This document shows, in pieces, positions 26,452 to 33,613 of a stretch of 64,000 bases of DNA. Under the pieces are notes generated by a model, which was not told the origin of the DNA, searched no databases, and saw only the letters and a program-made list of their open reading frames with translations. The DNA comes from an uncultured Caulobacterales bacterium (lineage in GTDB: Bacteria; Pseudomonadota; Alphaproteobacteria; Caulobacterales; Maricaulaceae): contig CALFVT010000003.1 in NCBI GenBank assembly GCA_937928165.1, positions 62,001-126,000 on the forward strand, given 5' to 3'. A program made the position numbers and the translations under genes. Position 1 is the stretch's first letter, and each line of letters opens with the position of its first letter.

Positions 26452-26913
26452 CTATCCGGTCAGGCGCGCTTTTACGAGGGCGCCGGCCTTGCCCATATCC
26501 ACACGGCCCGGGAAGGCGACTTTGATTTTGCCCATAATCTTGCCCATATCCTTCAGGCAAGTTGCGTCGCAATCTGTGACAAATTGATCAATCGCCGTTT
26601 TTAAATCATCTTCAGATAGCGGCTGCGGCATAAATTCACGCAAAATATCCATTTCGGCCCGCTCCCGCTCTGCGAGGTCTGGACGGCCATTATCTTCATA
26701 AGTGCTTGCGCTTTCATGGCGCTGCTTCATCATTTTAGCCAGGATTGAGAGGATTTCATCATCTGCAATACCCTCACTCCGGTCCTTGGCGCGGGCGGCA
26801 ATGTCCCGGTCTTTAATCGCAGCGCTTACAAGGCGCAGGGCCGAGACCCGCAGCTTATCCTTGGCGCGCATAGCGTCTTTGGTTTTATCAGATATATCTT
26901 GCCTGATGCTCAT
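26452..26913 (-). CDS. GatB/YqeY domain protein
   Basis: A 153-residue protein made of the YqeY domain, which also forms the tail of the amidotransferase subunit GatB and binds tRNA. Typical stretches are RLVSAAIKDRDIA, LAKMMKQRHESASTYEDNGRPDLAERE and MGKIMGKIKVAFPGRVDMGKAGALVKARL at the end. The stand-alone role is not known. I prefer the ATG at 26913 over a TTG three codons upstream. It is divergent from carA, a common alphaproteobacterial arrangement. Confidence 0.9.
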   Translation of the reverse strand: MSIRQDISDKTKDAMRAKDKLRVSALRLVSAAIKDRDIAARAKDRSEGIADDEILSILAKMMKQRHESASTYEDNGRPDLAERERAEMDILREFMPQPLSEDDLKTAIDQFVTDCDATCLKDMGKIMGKIKVAFPGRVDMGKAGALVKARLTG

Positions 26914-27239
26914 AGCGTCCAAGCTCCCTTTTCCCTCACAAAGCGCTCTCTAACGCTCAAATCTCACAAATGGCTATGCGGCGCCTGTTTACGGTTTTAC
27001 CCTTGCAGCAGCCCCGTCCGCTCTTATACCCATCCGCCCTTATAAAAGATATTAAGCGGCCCTGCCAAGAGCTAAGACATATAAACAAGAGCTAAGACTT
27101 GTAAAAAAGAAAAGGCAAATCACATTTTTCTCTTGTCATCCCTGTAAACTTTCCTAAAAGCAGAACGTTTTGTCGATTCATGGGCCCGAAACGGCCCGAA
27201 TGAAACGCCGCTAAAATGAACCGTAAAAAGGAACCGCTT
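26914..27239. other. Divergent yqeY-carA promoter region, 326 bases
   Basis: No gene is seen here. It must hold the promoters of yqeY and carA. It contains a tandem 20-base repeat (27067-27106) and two GGCCCGAA copies near 27183-27200 just ahead of the carA ribosome site AAAAAGGA (27225-27232). Confidence 0.5.
27067..27106. repeat. Two tandem 20-base repeats upstream of carA
   Basis: AAGAGCTAAGACATATAAAC (27067-27086) is followed directly by AAGAGCTAAGACTTGTAAAA (27087-27106), matching at 16 of 20 positions. Copies spaced by two helical turns would place two proteins on one DNA face, so they may be operator half-sites for pyrimidine or arginine control of carA, but no regulator is known. Confidence 0.55.
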
Positions 27240-28379
27240 ATGTCCTATACGCCAACAGCCGCTTTGGTTTTAGCCGATGGACAGGTATTTTACGGAGAGG
27301 GTTGCGGCGCAGAAGGCGCGGCCAGCGGCGAGGTTTGTTTTAACACTGCCATGACGGGTTATCAGGAAATCCTTACAGATCCGTCCTATGCGGAGCAGAT
27401 CATTTGCTTTACGTTTCCTCATATTGGTAATGTCGGCACGAATAAAGACGATGAAGAAGCAGCGATTGACCGCGCCCAAAAGGCAGCGGTCGGCGCAATT
27501 TTCAAAGCGCCCATTACAGCCCCGTCAAATTGGCGCTCTGATAGCCATTTAGATGACTGGATGCAGGCCCGTAATATTATCGGTATTTCCGGCCTCGATA
27601 CCCGCGCCCTCACCGCTTATATTCGCGATAACGGCATGCCCAATGGGGTAATTGCCCATAACCAAGACGGCGAATTTGATATTCCTGCCCTGGTCAAACA
27701 GGCGGCAGAGTGGGCTGGACTTATCGGGCTTGATCTTGCCAAAGAGGTTCACACGCAACTGCCTTATTCATGGGATGAAACCCGCTGGGTTTGGCCCAAA
27801 GGCTTTGGCAAAGAAGACGGATTAAAGCGCGTGGTGTTAATTGATTACGGGGTGAAGCGAAATATCATGCGGCTTTTATCTTCTGTCAATCTCGCCGTGA
27901 CCGTTGTGCCGGCGACCATGAAGGCGGCAGATATTTTAAAGCTCGACCCGGACGGCATTGTGCTGTCAAATGGCCCCGGCGATCCGGCGGCGACAGGAGA
28001 CTATGCCATTCCAATTATTAAAGACCTTGTGGGGAGCGGCTTGCCAATTTTTGGTATTTGCCTCGGCCATCAACTTCTTGCTTTGGCCCTTGGCGGGAAA
28101 ACCATGAAAATGGAACAAGGCCATCACGGCGCAAATCACCCTGTCATGGATCATACCACCAATAAAGTTGAGATCGTCTCGATGAACCACGGCTTTGCCG
28201 TCGACGCAGAGAGCCTTCCTGATAAAGTCGAGGCCACCCATATCTCGCTATTTGACGGCTCGAACTGCGGCATTGCTCTAAAAGACAAGCCCGTGTTTTC
28301 CGTACAACATCACCCCGAAGCTAGCCCCGGCCCGCAAGATAGTTTTTATATTTTCGAACGCTTCGCCAAGACACTTTAA
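27240..28379 (+). CDS. carA: Carbamoyl-phosphate synthase small subunit
   Basis: A 379-residue glutaminase subunit that feeds ammonia to CarB for carbamoyl phosphate, used in arginine and pyrimidine synthesis. The N-terminal domain begins [19 protein letters not shown]. The class I amidotransferase nucleophile is in [15 protein letters not shown], and the catalytic histidine is in [14 protein letters not shown]. The ATG at 27240 is preceded by AAAAAGGA. carB is not adjacent but about 5 kb downstream on the same strand, with a PadR operon, a reductase/toxin operon and other genes between. Confidence 0.96.
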   Translation: MSYTPTAALVLADGQVFYGEGCGAEGAASGEVCFNTAMTGYQEILTDPSYAEQIICFTFPHIGNVGTNKDDEEAAIDRAQKAAVGAIFKAPITAPSNWRSDSHLDDWMQARNIIGISGLDTRALTAYIRDNGMPNGVIAHNQDGEFDIPALVKQAAEWAGLIGLDLAKEVHTQLPYSWDETRWVWPKGFGKEDGLKRVVLIDYGVKRNIMRLLSSVNLAVTVVPATMKAADILKLDPDGIVLSNGPGDPAATGDYAIPIIKDLVGSGLPIFGICLGHQLLALALGGKTMKMEQGHHGANHPVMDHTTNKVEIVSMNHGFAVDAESLPDKVEATHISLFDGSNCGIALKDKPVFSVQHHPEASPGPQDSFYIFERFAKTL

Positions 28380-28430
28380 CCCCTTAGGCCGCTTCCCAAA
28401 ATAGAGGTTTAAGCCTTTAAAGAATAGTGC

Positions 28431-28460
28431 TTGACTCTTAAGTCTATATATATAGATTAT
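28431..28460 (+). promoter_or_regulatory. Promoter with overlapping perfect palindrome upstream of the padR gene
   Basis: A -35 like TTGACT (28431-28436) is followed at 18 bases by GATTAT (28455-28460). The 14-base perfect palindrome TCTATATATATAGA (28443-28456) fills the spacer. PadR regulators usually bind AT-rich palindromes in their own promoter, so this is a likely autorepression operator. The start codon at 28465 follows only four bases later, so the message may be nearly leaderless and the -10 call is uncertain. Confidence 0.5.
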
Positions 28461-28464
28461 AAGC

Positions 28465-28761
28465 ATGACACGCAAGCGCCCACCCTCTCAATCAACCTGT
28501 CTTGTCCTCGCGCAGCTCTCTGCCCAGCCAAGCTATGGTTATAGCCTGATGAAAGCGACGGGGCTTAAATCCGGTACGCTTTATCCTATTCTCATGCGCC
28601 TTAAAGAGCGCGGGTTTTTAGACTCCCGCTGGGAAGCTCCTGAAACAGAGGGCCGTCCCCCGCGGCAATCCTATAAGCTTACAGCAAAGGGGCAGGCTTA
28701 TGCCAAAGCACATCTCTCCCCGGCTGTTCAATCTTCCACTCTAAATCCGGTGAAAATATGA
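28465..28761 (+). CDS. PadR-family transcriptional regulator
   Basis: A 98-residue winged-helix protein of the short PadR type. Hallmarks are VLAQLSAQPSYGYSLMKATGLKSGTLYPILMRLKERG and the wing EGRPPRQSYKLTAKGQ. PadR proteins repress nearby membrane or transport genes until a ligand binds. Its TGA overlaps the ATG of the next membrane protein gene by 4 bases, the usual PadR-target arrangement. A perfect palindrome lies in its promoter. Confidence 0.9.
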   Translation: MTRKRPPSQSTCLVLAQLSAQPSYGYSLMKATGLKSGTLYPILMRLKERGFLDSRWEAPETEGRPPRQSYKLTAKGQAYAKAHLSPAVQSSTLNPVKI

Positions 28762-29321
28762 TCCCGTCCCCTGAAATACTCTTGCAATGGGCGAAAATAA
28801 TCACGCCAAAAGACAAAGCAGATTGGTTTAAGGCGATGCGCTGCGAAATGGCGGCAACCCCAGACAAACGCCAACATTACGGCTTTGCTTTTGGTTGCTT
28901 AAAAGCCGCATTATTTGAGGCCGCCCGAAGCCGAAAGGGGCTGCAATATATGGCGCGGTTTTGCGGCGCATTCATGCTTTTCGCCATTTCTTGCTTTGCC
29001 CTTAACAAGGCCAATGTTTATATCAACACACCCGGTGAACTGGCGGTATCAAAGCTCATTACAAAATTATGTTGGCTTTATATCTGCGGGGCCGGATTAT
29101 TGCTCATTTCCCTTAAAGGCTTACGGTTATATGCGGCCGCAGGCCTTGGAATAGCATTATGTATAATCGGCTATTTATATATTTGGCCGCAAGATTACGG
29201 CACATTATCGCATCATTTTCTAATCGCGCTTTTCATAGAGACATCGACCCTAATGTTAATTTTGCTTTGCGCCAGTATTTATCTGAACCTGCTTTACACG
29301 CCTGATCATGATGCGGCGTAA
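28758..29321 (+). CDS. Membrane protein coupled to the PadR regulator
   Basis: A 187-residue protein. A soluble N-terminal 65 residues (ILLQWAKIITPKDKADWFKAMRCEM) is followed by four hydrophobic segments. The N-terminal pattern, with W-A and W-x-x-AMRxE, is one I have seen in uncharacterised membrane proteins encoded next to PadR genes. It probably responds to membrane or drug stress, but there is no direct evidence. It overlaps padR by 4 bases and the next gene by 14. Confidence 0.7.
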   Translation: MIPSPEILLQWAKIITPKDKADWFKAMRCEMAATPDKRQHYGFAFGCLKAALFEAARSRKGLQYMARFCGAFMLFAISCFALNKANVYINTPGELAVSKLITKLCWLYICGAGLLLISLKGLRLYAAAGLGIALCIIGYLYIWPQDYGTLSHHFLIALFIETSTLMLILLCASIYLNLLYTPDHDAA

Positions 29322-29640
29322 GACCGCCCGGAATATATTGGCGGCTTTATCGCTCATGCTCGGCACCGCCCATATTATTGTTGGGGTTTTAGTTTTTAAA
29401 ACACTGAGCCTCGAAAGCTTTTGGTTCCTCAGCTTTGGCCTTGCCATGATCGTCACAGCCTTAGCGAATTACGGGCCTGTTAACGCAAATATATTAAGGC
29501 TGCAAAACGGCCTAACGCTTGTTTTTATTCTGGCCCTCGCTGTCCTCGCGCCGCAGCCGCAAGTCTTTTTGGGCTGCGGGCTATTTACAGGCTTATTTAT
29601 TTTATCCCTATTAAACCCAAAAATATTGGCTTCACCCTAG
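29308..29640 (+). CDS. Small membrane protein, third gene of the PadR operon
   Basis: A 110-residue protein with four hydrophobic segments covering most of its length. The ATG at 29308 lies 14 bases inside the upstream gene; an ATG at 29311 is equally possible. No family is recognised. Its TAG shares CTAG at 29637-29640 with the TAG of the convergent reductase gene, so the two genes share the same four bases as stops. Confidence 0.6.
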   Translation: MMRRKTARNILAALSLMLGTAHIIVGVLVFKTLSLESFWFLSFGLAMIVTALANYGPVNANILRLQNGLTLVFILALAVLAPQPQVFLGCGLFTGLFILSLLNPKILASP

Positions 29641-30647
29641 CGCCCCAAAATACTCGCCGCACTGGCAAGGATGGCCTCTTTGGCGGGGCGCATGATAATT
29701 TTACTGAGCGCCTGCGTTTTGCTATTATCCGGGTCATAAGCAATGCCCAAAAACGGCAGGCTCGATTTCAGGCGGTCATCAAAAAGCGCAATACTGCGGG
29801 CGACAAAATCCGGCATATCCTTAAGCGGGAGTTTTTCAAGATCGGGATAGGCCTTGGCTATAATAGCTGCCACCTCTTTCACCCAGAGCGCTTCGGCCGT
29901 CCCCAGCAGGCGTTGCCCGCCGGCGCGCTCCGTGGTCATGGCGCTAATATGGAGCGCGGCGCAGTCACGTATATCAGTAATCGGCACAGAGCGGCGCGGA
30001 GCGCGGGCAATTGCGCCGCTGACCATGCCGCGAATCAGCGCAAATGATGCCCCCGCATTACTAAATGGGTCTGGGCCAAGCACTAACGCCGGGCACACCA
30101 CGGTGAGTTTGTCCTCTAACCCCTGCGTTTTAACATAGGCCCAAGCGGACAACTCTGCGCGCAGTTTTGAGACGGGGTAAGCGGTCAAGGCGCGCCATTC
30201 CGGGTCGCCCCAGCTCTCTTCATTAATGCTCACCCGCCCCGCCTTATGGGGACGGCTCGACATGGATAAAAAAGACGACGTCAGAACAATTCGCTCTACC
30301 CCCGCAGACAAGCCATGTTCCAAGACCCGCTGCGTACCGGCGCGGGCTTCGGGGACAAGGGCTTCACGGCTGGACGGTTGCTCCGCCGGAAAGGGCGAGG
30401 CGATATGCTGGATATAGCGGCAATCTTTCACCGCTTCCGCCCAGCCCTCATCTTCACCCAAATCGGCCTCTATGAGGTTAAGCCGAGAAATATCATGCCC
30501 CGCCTTGGCCATAGCCGCCGCGACCCGCTCCCCTTTTTCCAAATTGCGCACAGTTCCGCGCACCCGAAAGCCTTGATCCAAAAGCTTCGTCGCCACATGG
30601 GAGGCGATATAGCCGGATATGCCTGTAACAAGAACGCGGTCTATCAT
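29637..30647 (-). CDS. NAD(P)-dependent epimerase/reductase (dihydroflavonol-reductase-like SDR)
   Basis: A 336-residue extended short-chain dehydrogenase. The Rossmann motif is VTGISGYIASHV (a GxxGxxA/G variant), RGTVRN marks NADPH preference, the catalytic serine lies in VLTSSFLSMSS, and YPVSK is the Y-x3-K pair. It resembles aldehyde and ketone reductases of the dihydroflavonol-4-reductase group. The substrate is unknown. Its ATG overlaps the stop of the Doc toxin by 4 bases, so it seems to be the third gene of an antitoxin-toxin-reductase operon. Confidence 0.88.
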   Translation of the reverse strand: MIDRVLVTGISGYIASHVATKLLDQGFRVRGTVRNLEKGERVAAAMAKAGHDISRLNLIEADLGEDEGWAEAVKDCRYIQHIASPFPAEQPSSREALVPEARAGTQRVLEHGLSAGVERIVLTSSFLSMSSRPHKAGRVSINEESWGDPEWRALTAYPVSKLRAELSAWAYVKTQGLEDKLTVVCPALVLGPDPFSNAGASFALIRGMVSGAIARAPRRSVPITDIRDCAALHISAMTTERAGGQRLLGTAEALWVKEVAAIIAKAYPDLEKLPLKDMPDFVARSIALFDDRLKSSLPFLGIAYDPDNSKTQALSKIIMRPAKEAILASAASILGR

Positions 30648-31024
30648 GTCATCTCTTTCGTATTATTTCGGAGCCAAGCGGTGAGGCGGTCAAAGGTGAA
30701 ATCTCCCGCTTCATGTAAACCGATAATAAACGGCCAAAGTGCATCATCTTCGCAGGTCAGTTTATAGCCGTTTATCTGCAAAAAAACATCCGTAACCGCG
30801 AGGGCTGTACGCTTATTACCATCCACAAAAGGGTGGTTTTGCGCTAAGCTTTCCCACAGGGCCGCCGCTTCTTCTATCAGGCCTTTATAATAGCCCGTTT
30901 GCGGCCGAAAAAGCGCCGAATCAAGCTGCCCCATATCCCGAATGCCGGATGCACCGCCAAAAAGGTCTATTTGCCGATCATGCAGATAGATAGCATCTTT
31001 CTGCGTGAGATATTTGACGATCAT
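30644..31024 (-). CDS. Doc-type toxin (Fic/DOC fold kinase)
   Basis: A 126-residue death-on-curing family toxin. The catalytic motif HPFVDGNKR is at residues 64-72, with the N-terminal YLHDRQIDLFGG block and SLAQN before the motif. Doc proteins phosphorylate elongation factor Tu and stop translation. The canonical Doc motif is HxFxDANKR; glycine at residue 69 is more Fic-like, so the exact chemistry is open. The start overlaps the antitoxin stop by 4 bases, and the stop overlaps the reductase start. Confidence 0.9.
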   Translation of the reverse strand: MIVKYLTQKDAIYLHDRQIDLFGGASGIRDMGQLDSALFRPQTGYYKGLIEEAAALWESLAQNHPFVDGNKRTALAVTDVFLQINGYKLTCEDDALWPFIIGLHEAGDFTFDRLTAWLRNNTKEMT

Positions 31025-31248
31025 TTCGCAAGAGTTTCATAGGTCTTCGGAAAGCGGCGCACGCTCTCTTCAAAAGCCTCAATAATTTCAGGACGAATTT
31101 TACCGCTATTATGATCCGCCAACATCTGCTCCACCGCTTCTTCGATGAGCGATTGGAGTTGACGGCCTTCGCTTTTGGCAAGGCGGCGAAGCTGCGCTAA
31201 AAGGCGAACATCCATTTGCGTTGAAAATTTCTCGCGCTGCACGGACAT
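31021..31248 (-). CDS. Antitoxin partner of Doc, ribbon-helix-helix type
   Basis: A 75-residue protein. The N-terminal stretch KFSTQMDVRLLAQLRRLAKSEGRQLQSLIEEAVEQML fits a ribbon-helix-helix DNA-binding fold. The C-terminal half would wrap the toxin. The ATG at 31248 is preferred because GGAGA lies just upstream; a start at 31260 adds four residues. A 16-base perfect palindrome lies about 25 bases upstream and is a likely autoregulation site. Confidence 0.82.
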   Translation of the reverse strand: MSVQREKFSTQMDVRLLAQLRRLAKSEGRQLQSLIEEAVEQMLADHNSGKIRPEIIEAFEESVRRFPKTYETLAK

Positions 31249-31272
31249 GGTGATCTCCATCGGATTAACGTA

Positions 31273-31288
31273 TCATGATATATCATGA
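31273..31288. promoter_or_regulatory. Perfect palindromic operator of the antitoxin-doc operon
   Basis: TCATGATATATCATGA is a perfect 16-base palindrome made of two TATCATGA-like half-sites, 25 bases before the antitoxin ATG. Ribbon-helix-helix antitoxins typically bind such sites to repress their own operon. Confidence 0.65.
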
Positions 31289-31326
31289 AAGAACCAGATA
31301 AATCAAGATAACCCTACGGTAGAAGA

Positions 31327-31794
31327 TTATGTGAATACCAAAGCCAATATTTTGCCAAGGCCGTACCAAAACCCGCTGACGAGCAACATTAAAGCGCATA
31401 TTAAAACAACGCCATTGATAGGCAAACTGCGGCGCGGTGCGTCAGGCTTTTCATAAGCCTTTGCCGCCAAAGAAGCCCGCTGCTTATCCTCATCAAGTGC
31501 AGAGAAATCCTCAAATTTCATCTCATCAATGGAGAGGCCCTCTTCCTTGATATAATCAATATGGAGCTCCTCACGGGCCTTTTCTGCCCCGCCAACTATC
31601 ATGGTTTTAAGCGTGCGGTTGCCAAAATGCAAAACCCCGCCCAGCGGAAGGACGAGATACCACGGCCAAGATTTTAACCCGGCAAAAATAATGCCGCCAA
31701 TAATGACAAAGCCTAAGACAATAAAAACCCAGCGAAAGATCGGAACCAATTTATCCAAATCTTCGAAGGTTAGATCATCATCTTCTTCCGCCAT
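31327..31794 (-). CDS. Membrane protein of unknown function
   Basis: A 155-residue protein. The acidic N-terminus (MAEEDDDLTFEDLD) is followed by hydrophobic segments at about residues 20-40 and 43-57, a charged cytosolic stretch (70-120), and a last segment at 126-152. I do not recognise a family. It starts 8 bases after the stop of the M48 protease gene on the same strand, so it may be a partner in the same operon. Confidence 0.65.
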   Translation of the reverse strand: MAEEDDDLTFEDLDKLVPIFRWVFIVLGFVIIGGIIFAGLKSWPWYLVLPLGGVLHFGNRTLKTMIVGGAEKAREELHIDYIKEEGLSIDEMKFEDFSALDEDKQRASLAAKAYEKPDAPRRSLPINGVVLICALMLLVSGFWYGLGKILALVFT

Positions 31795-31802
31795 AAACCG
31801 AA

Positions 31803-32675
31803 TTACCTTATCTTATTCGGGCAGCTTTGGTTATAGATCTCGATGGCTTCGGGCATCCAACGTTTAAAATCATCCACGCGGGTTTGCGGGGATGGATGGG
31901 TGGACTGAAACTCTGGCGGGGTTTGGCCGCCTTGCTGTCCCATACGCTCCCACAGGCGCGGAGCTTCGCGGGGATCATAACAGGCGCGGGACATTAAAAT
32001 CAGGCCGATATAATCCGCCTCACTTTCATGTTTGCGCGAAAAAGGCAAAGCAAAACCATATTGGGAAATCCCGCCAAATACGCCCATGACGGCGCGCTGG
32101 GAGCCATAATCCATGCCCCCTGCCCCCATAGCCACGCCCGCGCCGACAATACGCTGCATATTTTGCTGAGCCATACGTTCCGCCCCGTGATGAGCGAGGG
32201 CATGAGCAACTTCATGGCCCATGACCACCGCCAGACCATCTTCATTTTTCGCAATCGGCATGAGGCCCGTATAAACCGCCGTATAGCCTCCTGGCAGGGC
32301 AAAGGCATTGGCCTGCGGAGAGTCGATAACGTTAAACGCCCATTCAAAGCCCGGATCACTATCAGAGGCCGCGCGGGCAATTTTCGCCCCAATCTCATTG
32401 ACGATATCGTAATTCGGACCAGAGCGCACAAGGTTCGGCGCATTATCATTGAGGATTTGTTGATAGCTTTGCAGGCCAAGCTGCATTTCTGCTGCCGGTT
32501 TCATTGTCCGTAATTGCTTGCGCCCCGTGTAAGGCACGGTTTTTTGGTTGGCGAAATAATAAACCGCCGCGCCAATGCCGAAAAGCAGCATGATCTGCCA
32601 ACGAAAACCGCCGCGCCGCCGCCGCATACCGCCGCTGCGCCGTGCATATCCTCGCCGCTGTCTACCATAGACCAT
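31803..32675 (-). CDS. M48-family metalloprotease with N-terminal membrane anchor
   Basis: A 290-residue protein from the ATG at 32675, chosen for the upstream AAGGGG. A basic Arg/Gly-rich N-terminus is followed by one membrane segment (residues 26-42), then an M48 domain with HEVAH at 154-158 as zinc site and ESEADYIGL supplying the third ligand. It resembles Oma1/BepA/LoiP-like proteases that degrade misfolded envelope proteins. The membrane-anchored form with a basic tail is common in alphaproteobacteria. It is divergent from the nuclease gene. Confidence 0.9.
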   Translation of the reverse strand: MVYGRQRRGYARRSGGMRRRRGGFRWQIMLLFGIGAAVYYFANQKTVPYTGRKQLRTMKPAAEMQLGLQSYQQILNDNAPNLVRSGPNYDIVNEIGAKIARAASDSDPGFEWAFNVIDSPQANAFALPGGYTAVYTGLMPIAKNEDGLAVVMGHEVAHALAHHGAERMAQQNMQRIVGAGVAMGAGGMDYGSQRAVMGVFGGISQYGFALPFSRKHESEADYIGLILMSRACYDPREAPRLWERMGQQGGQTPPEFQSTHPSPQTRVDDFKRWMPEAIEIYNQSCPNKIR

Positions 32676-32814
32676 AAAAACCCCTTCACTCACCTTGGGA
32701 TAGACTATCAAATATAAAGATAATCGCAAGCGGGGAGCTGCCGAAGAAAGGCGTAAAGAAAATATGTATTGCAATTTAAAATAGTATTAATAAGTATTGC
32801 ACTACAATAAGTTT

Positions 32815-33405
32815 ATGCCGCGCAGTTTTATGCTTAAACAGATCAAATCCTTGCTCTTAATAACCACAGGGTTTTCTCTTGGCTATATCACTGCGCCTCA
32901 TCCGCAAAATTTAAATGAATATTACACGAAAAATGACTTTAACGTGGTCAAAGTGATCGACGGCGATACCTTGCATATATCGCGCATCCAAGGCGAAATC
33001 ATTAAAGTCCGCCTTCACGGCATTGACACACCGGAGCGCGGCGCGGCCTATTTTCAAACCGCCAAACAAGCGCTCACAGATTTATGCGGCGGGCAGGTTA
33101 TTCGCTTGAACGATAGCCGCGCTGATAGTTTTGGCCGGATCACCGCCCGCGTTGACTGCGGCGGGGTGGATGTCAATACGGCCCTGCTTGAAAGCGGCGC
33201 GGCGATTGTGTCGATTAAATATGCCGATGATAAGAGATTTTACGCCCTGCAAGATAAGGCCCGGGATAAGTGTAGCGGTGTATGGAGCCAAGAGTTGAGC
33301 CTGAATTACGCCCCTGAAAAATTAATAGGCCGGTCATTTGACAAACAAGCCCGCGCGTTCACAAGCCATCCGGCTTGCACGTCCAAAACAGCGCAAGTCC
33401 TTTAA
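32815..33405 (+). CDS. Secreted or anchored thermonuclease (SNase-like)
   Basis: A 196-residue protein with an N-terminal hydrophobic segment (LLLITTGFSLGYITAP) and a staphylococcal-nuclease domain: VVKVIDGDTLHI, VRLHGIDTPERG and a later DSFGRITARVDCGG. The calcium aspartate of DGDT, the arginine of VRLHGID and the glutamate of DTPERG are present. The family cuts DNA and RNA at the cell surface or in the periplasm. The start is uncertain: an ATG at 32830 or a TTG at 32797 is also in frame, and none has a strong ribosome site. Confidence 0.85.
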   Translation: MPRSFMLKQIKSLLLITTGFSLGYITAPHPQNLNEYYTKNDFNVVKVIDGDTLHISRIQGEIIKVRLHGIDTPERGAAYFQTAKQALTDLCGGQVIRLNDSRADSFGRITARVDCGGVDVNTALLESGAAIVSIKYADDKRFYALQDKARDKCSGVWSQELSLNYAPEKLIGRSFDKQARAFTSHPACTSKTAQVL

Positions 33406-33613
33406 GTAATCAACGGATCATACCGCACAGCCTTAAACAAATGCGCTAACGTCACTGGTTAAACCGTCTTACTAGCAGTGAGATTAAGCCTAGAATTTTC
33501 AGCTTTTCTCTCAGCTTCTTCTTGCATCTACTCTGTCAAATCTTTAAGGGAGGGCAATTTGCTTTCTAGCCTGAGATTCTTTGCAGAATCGGGCTCTATT
33601 TTGAGGTAAAAAA

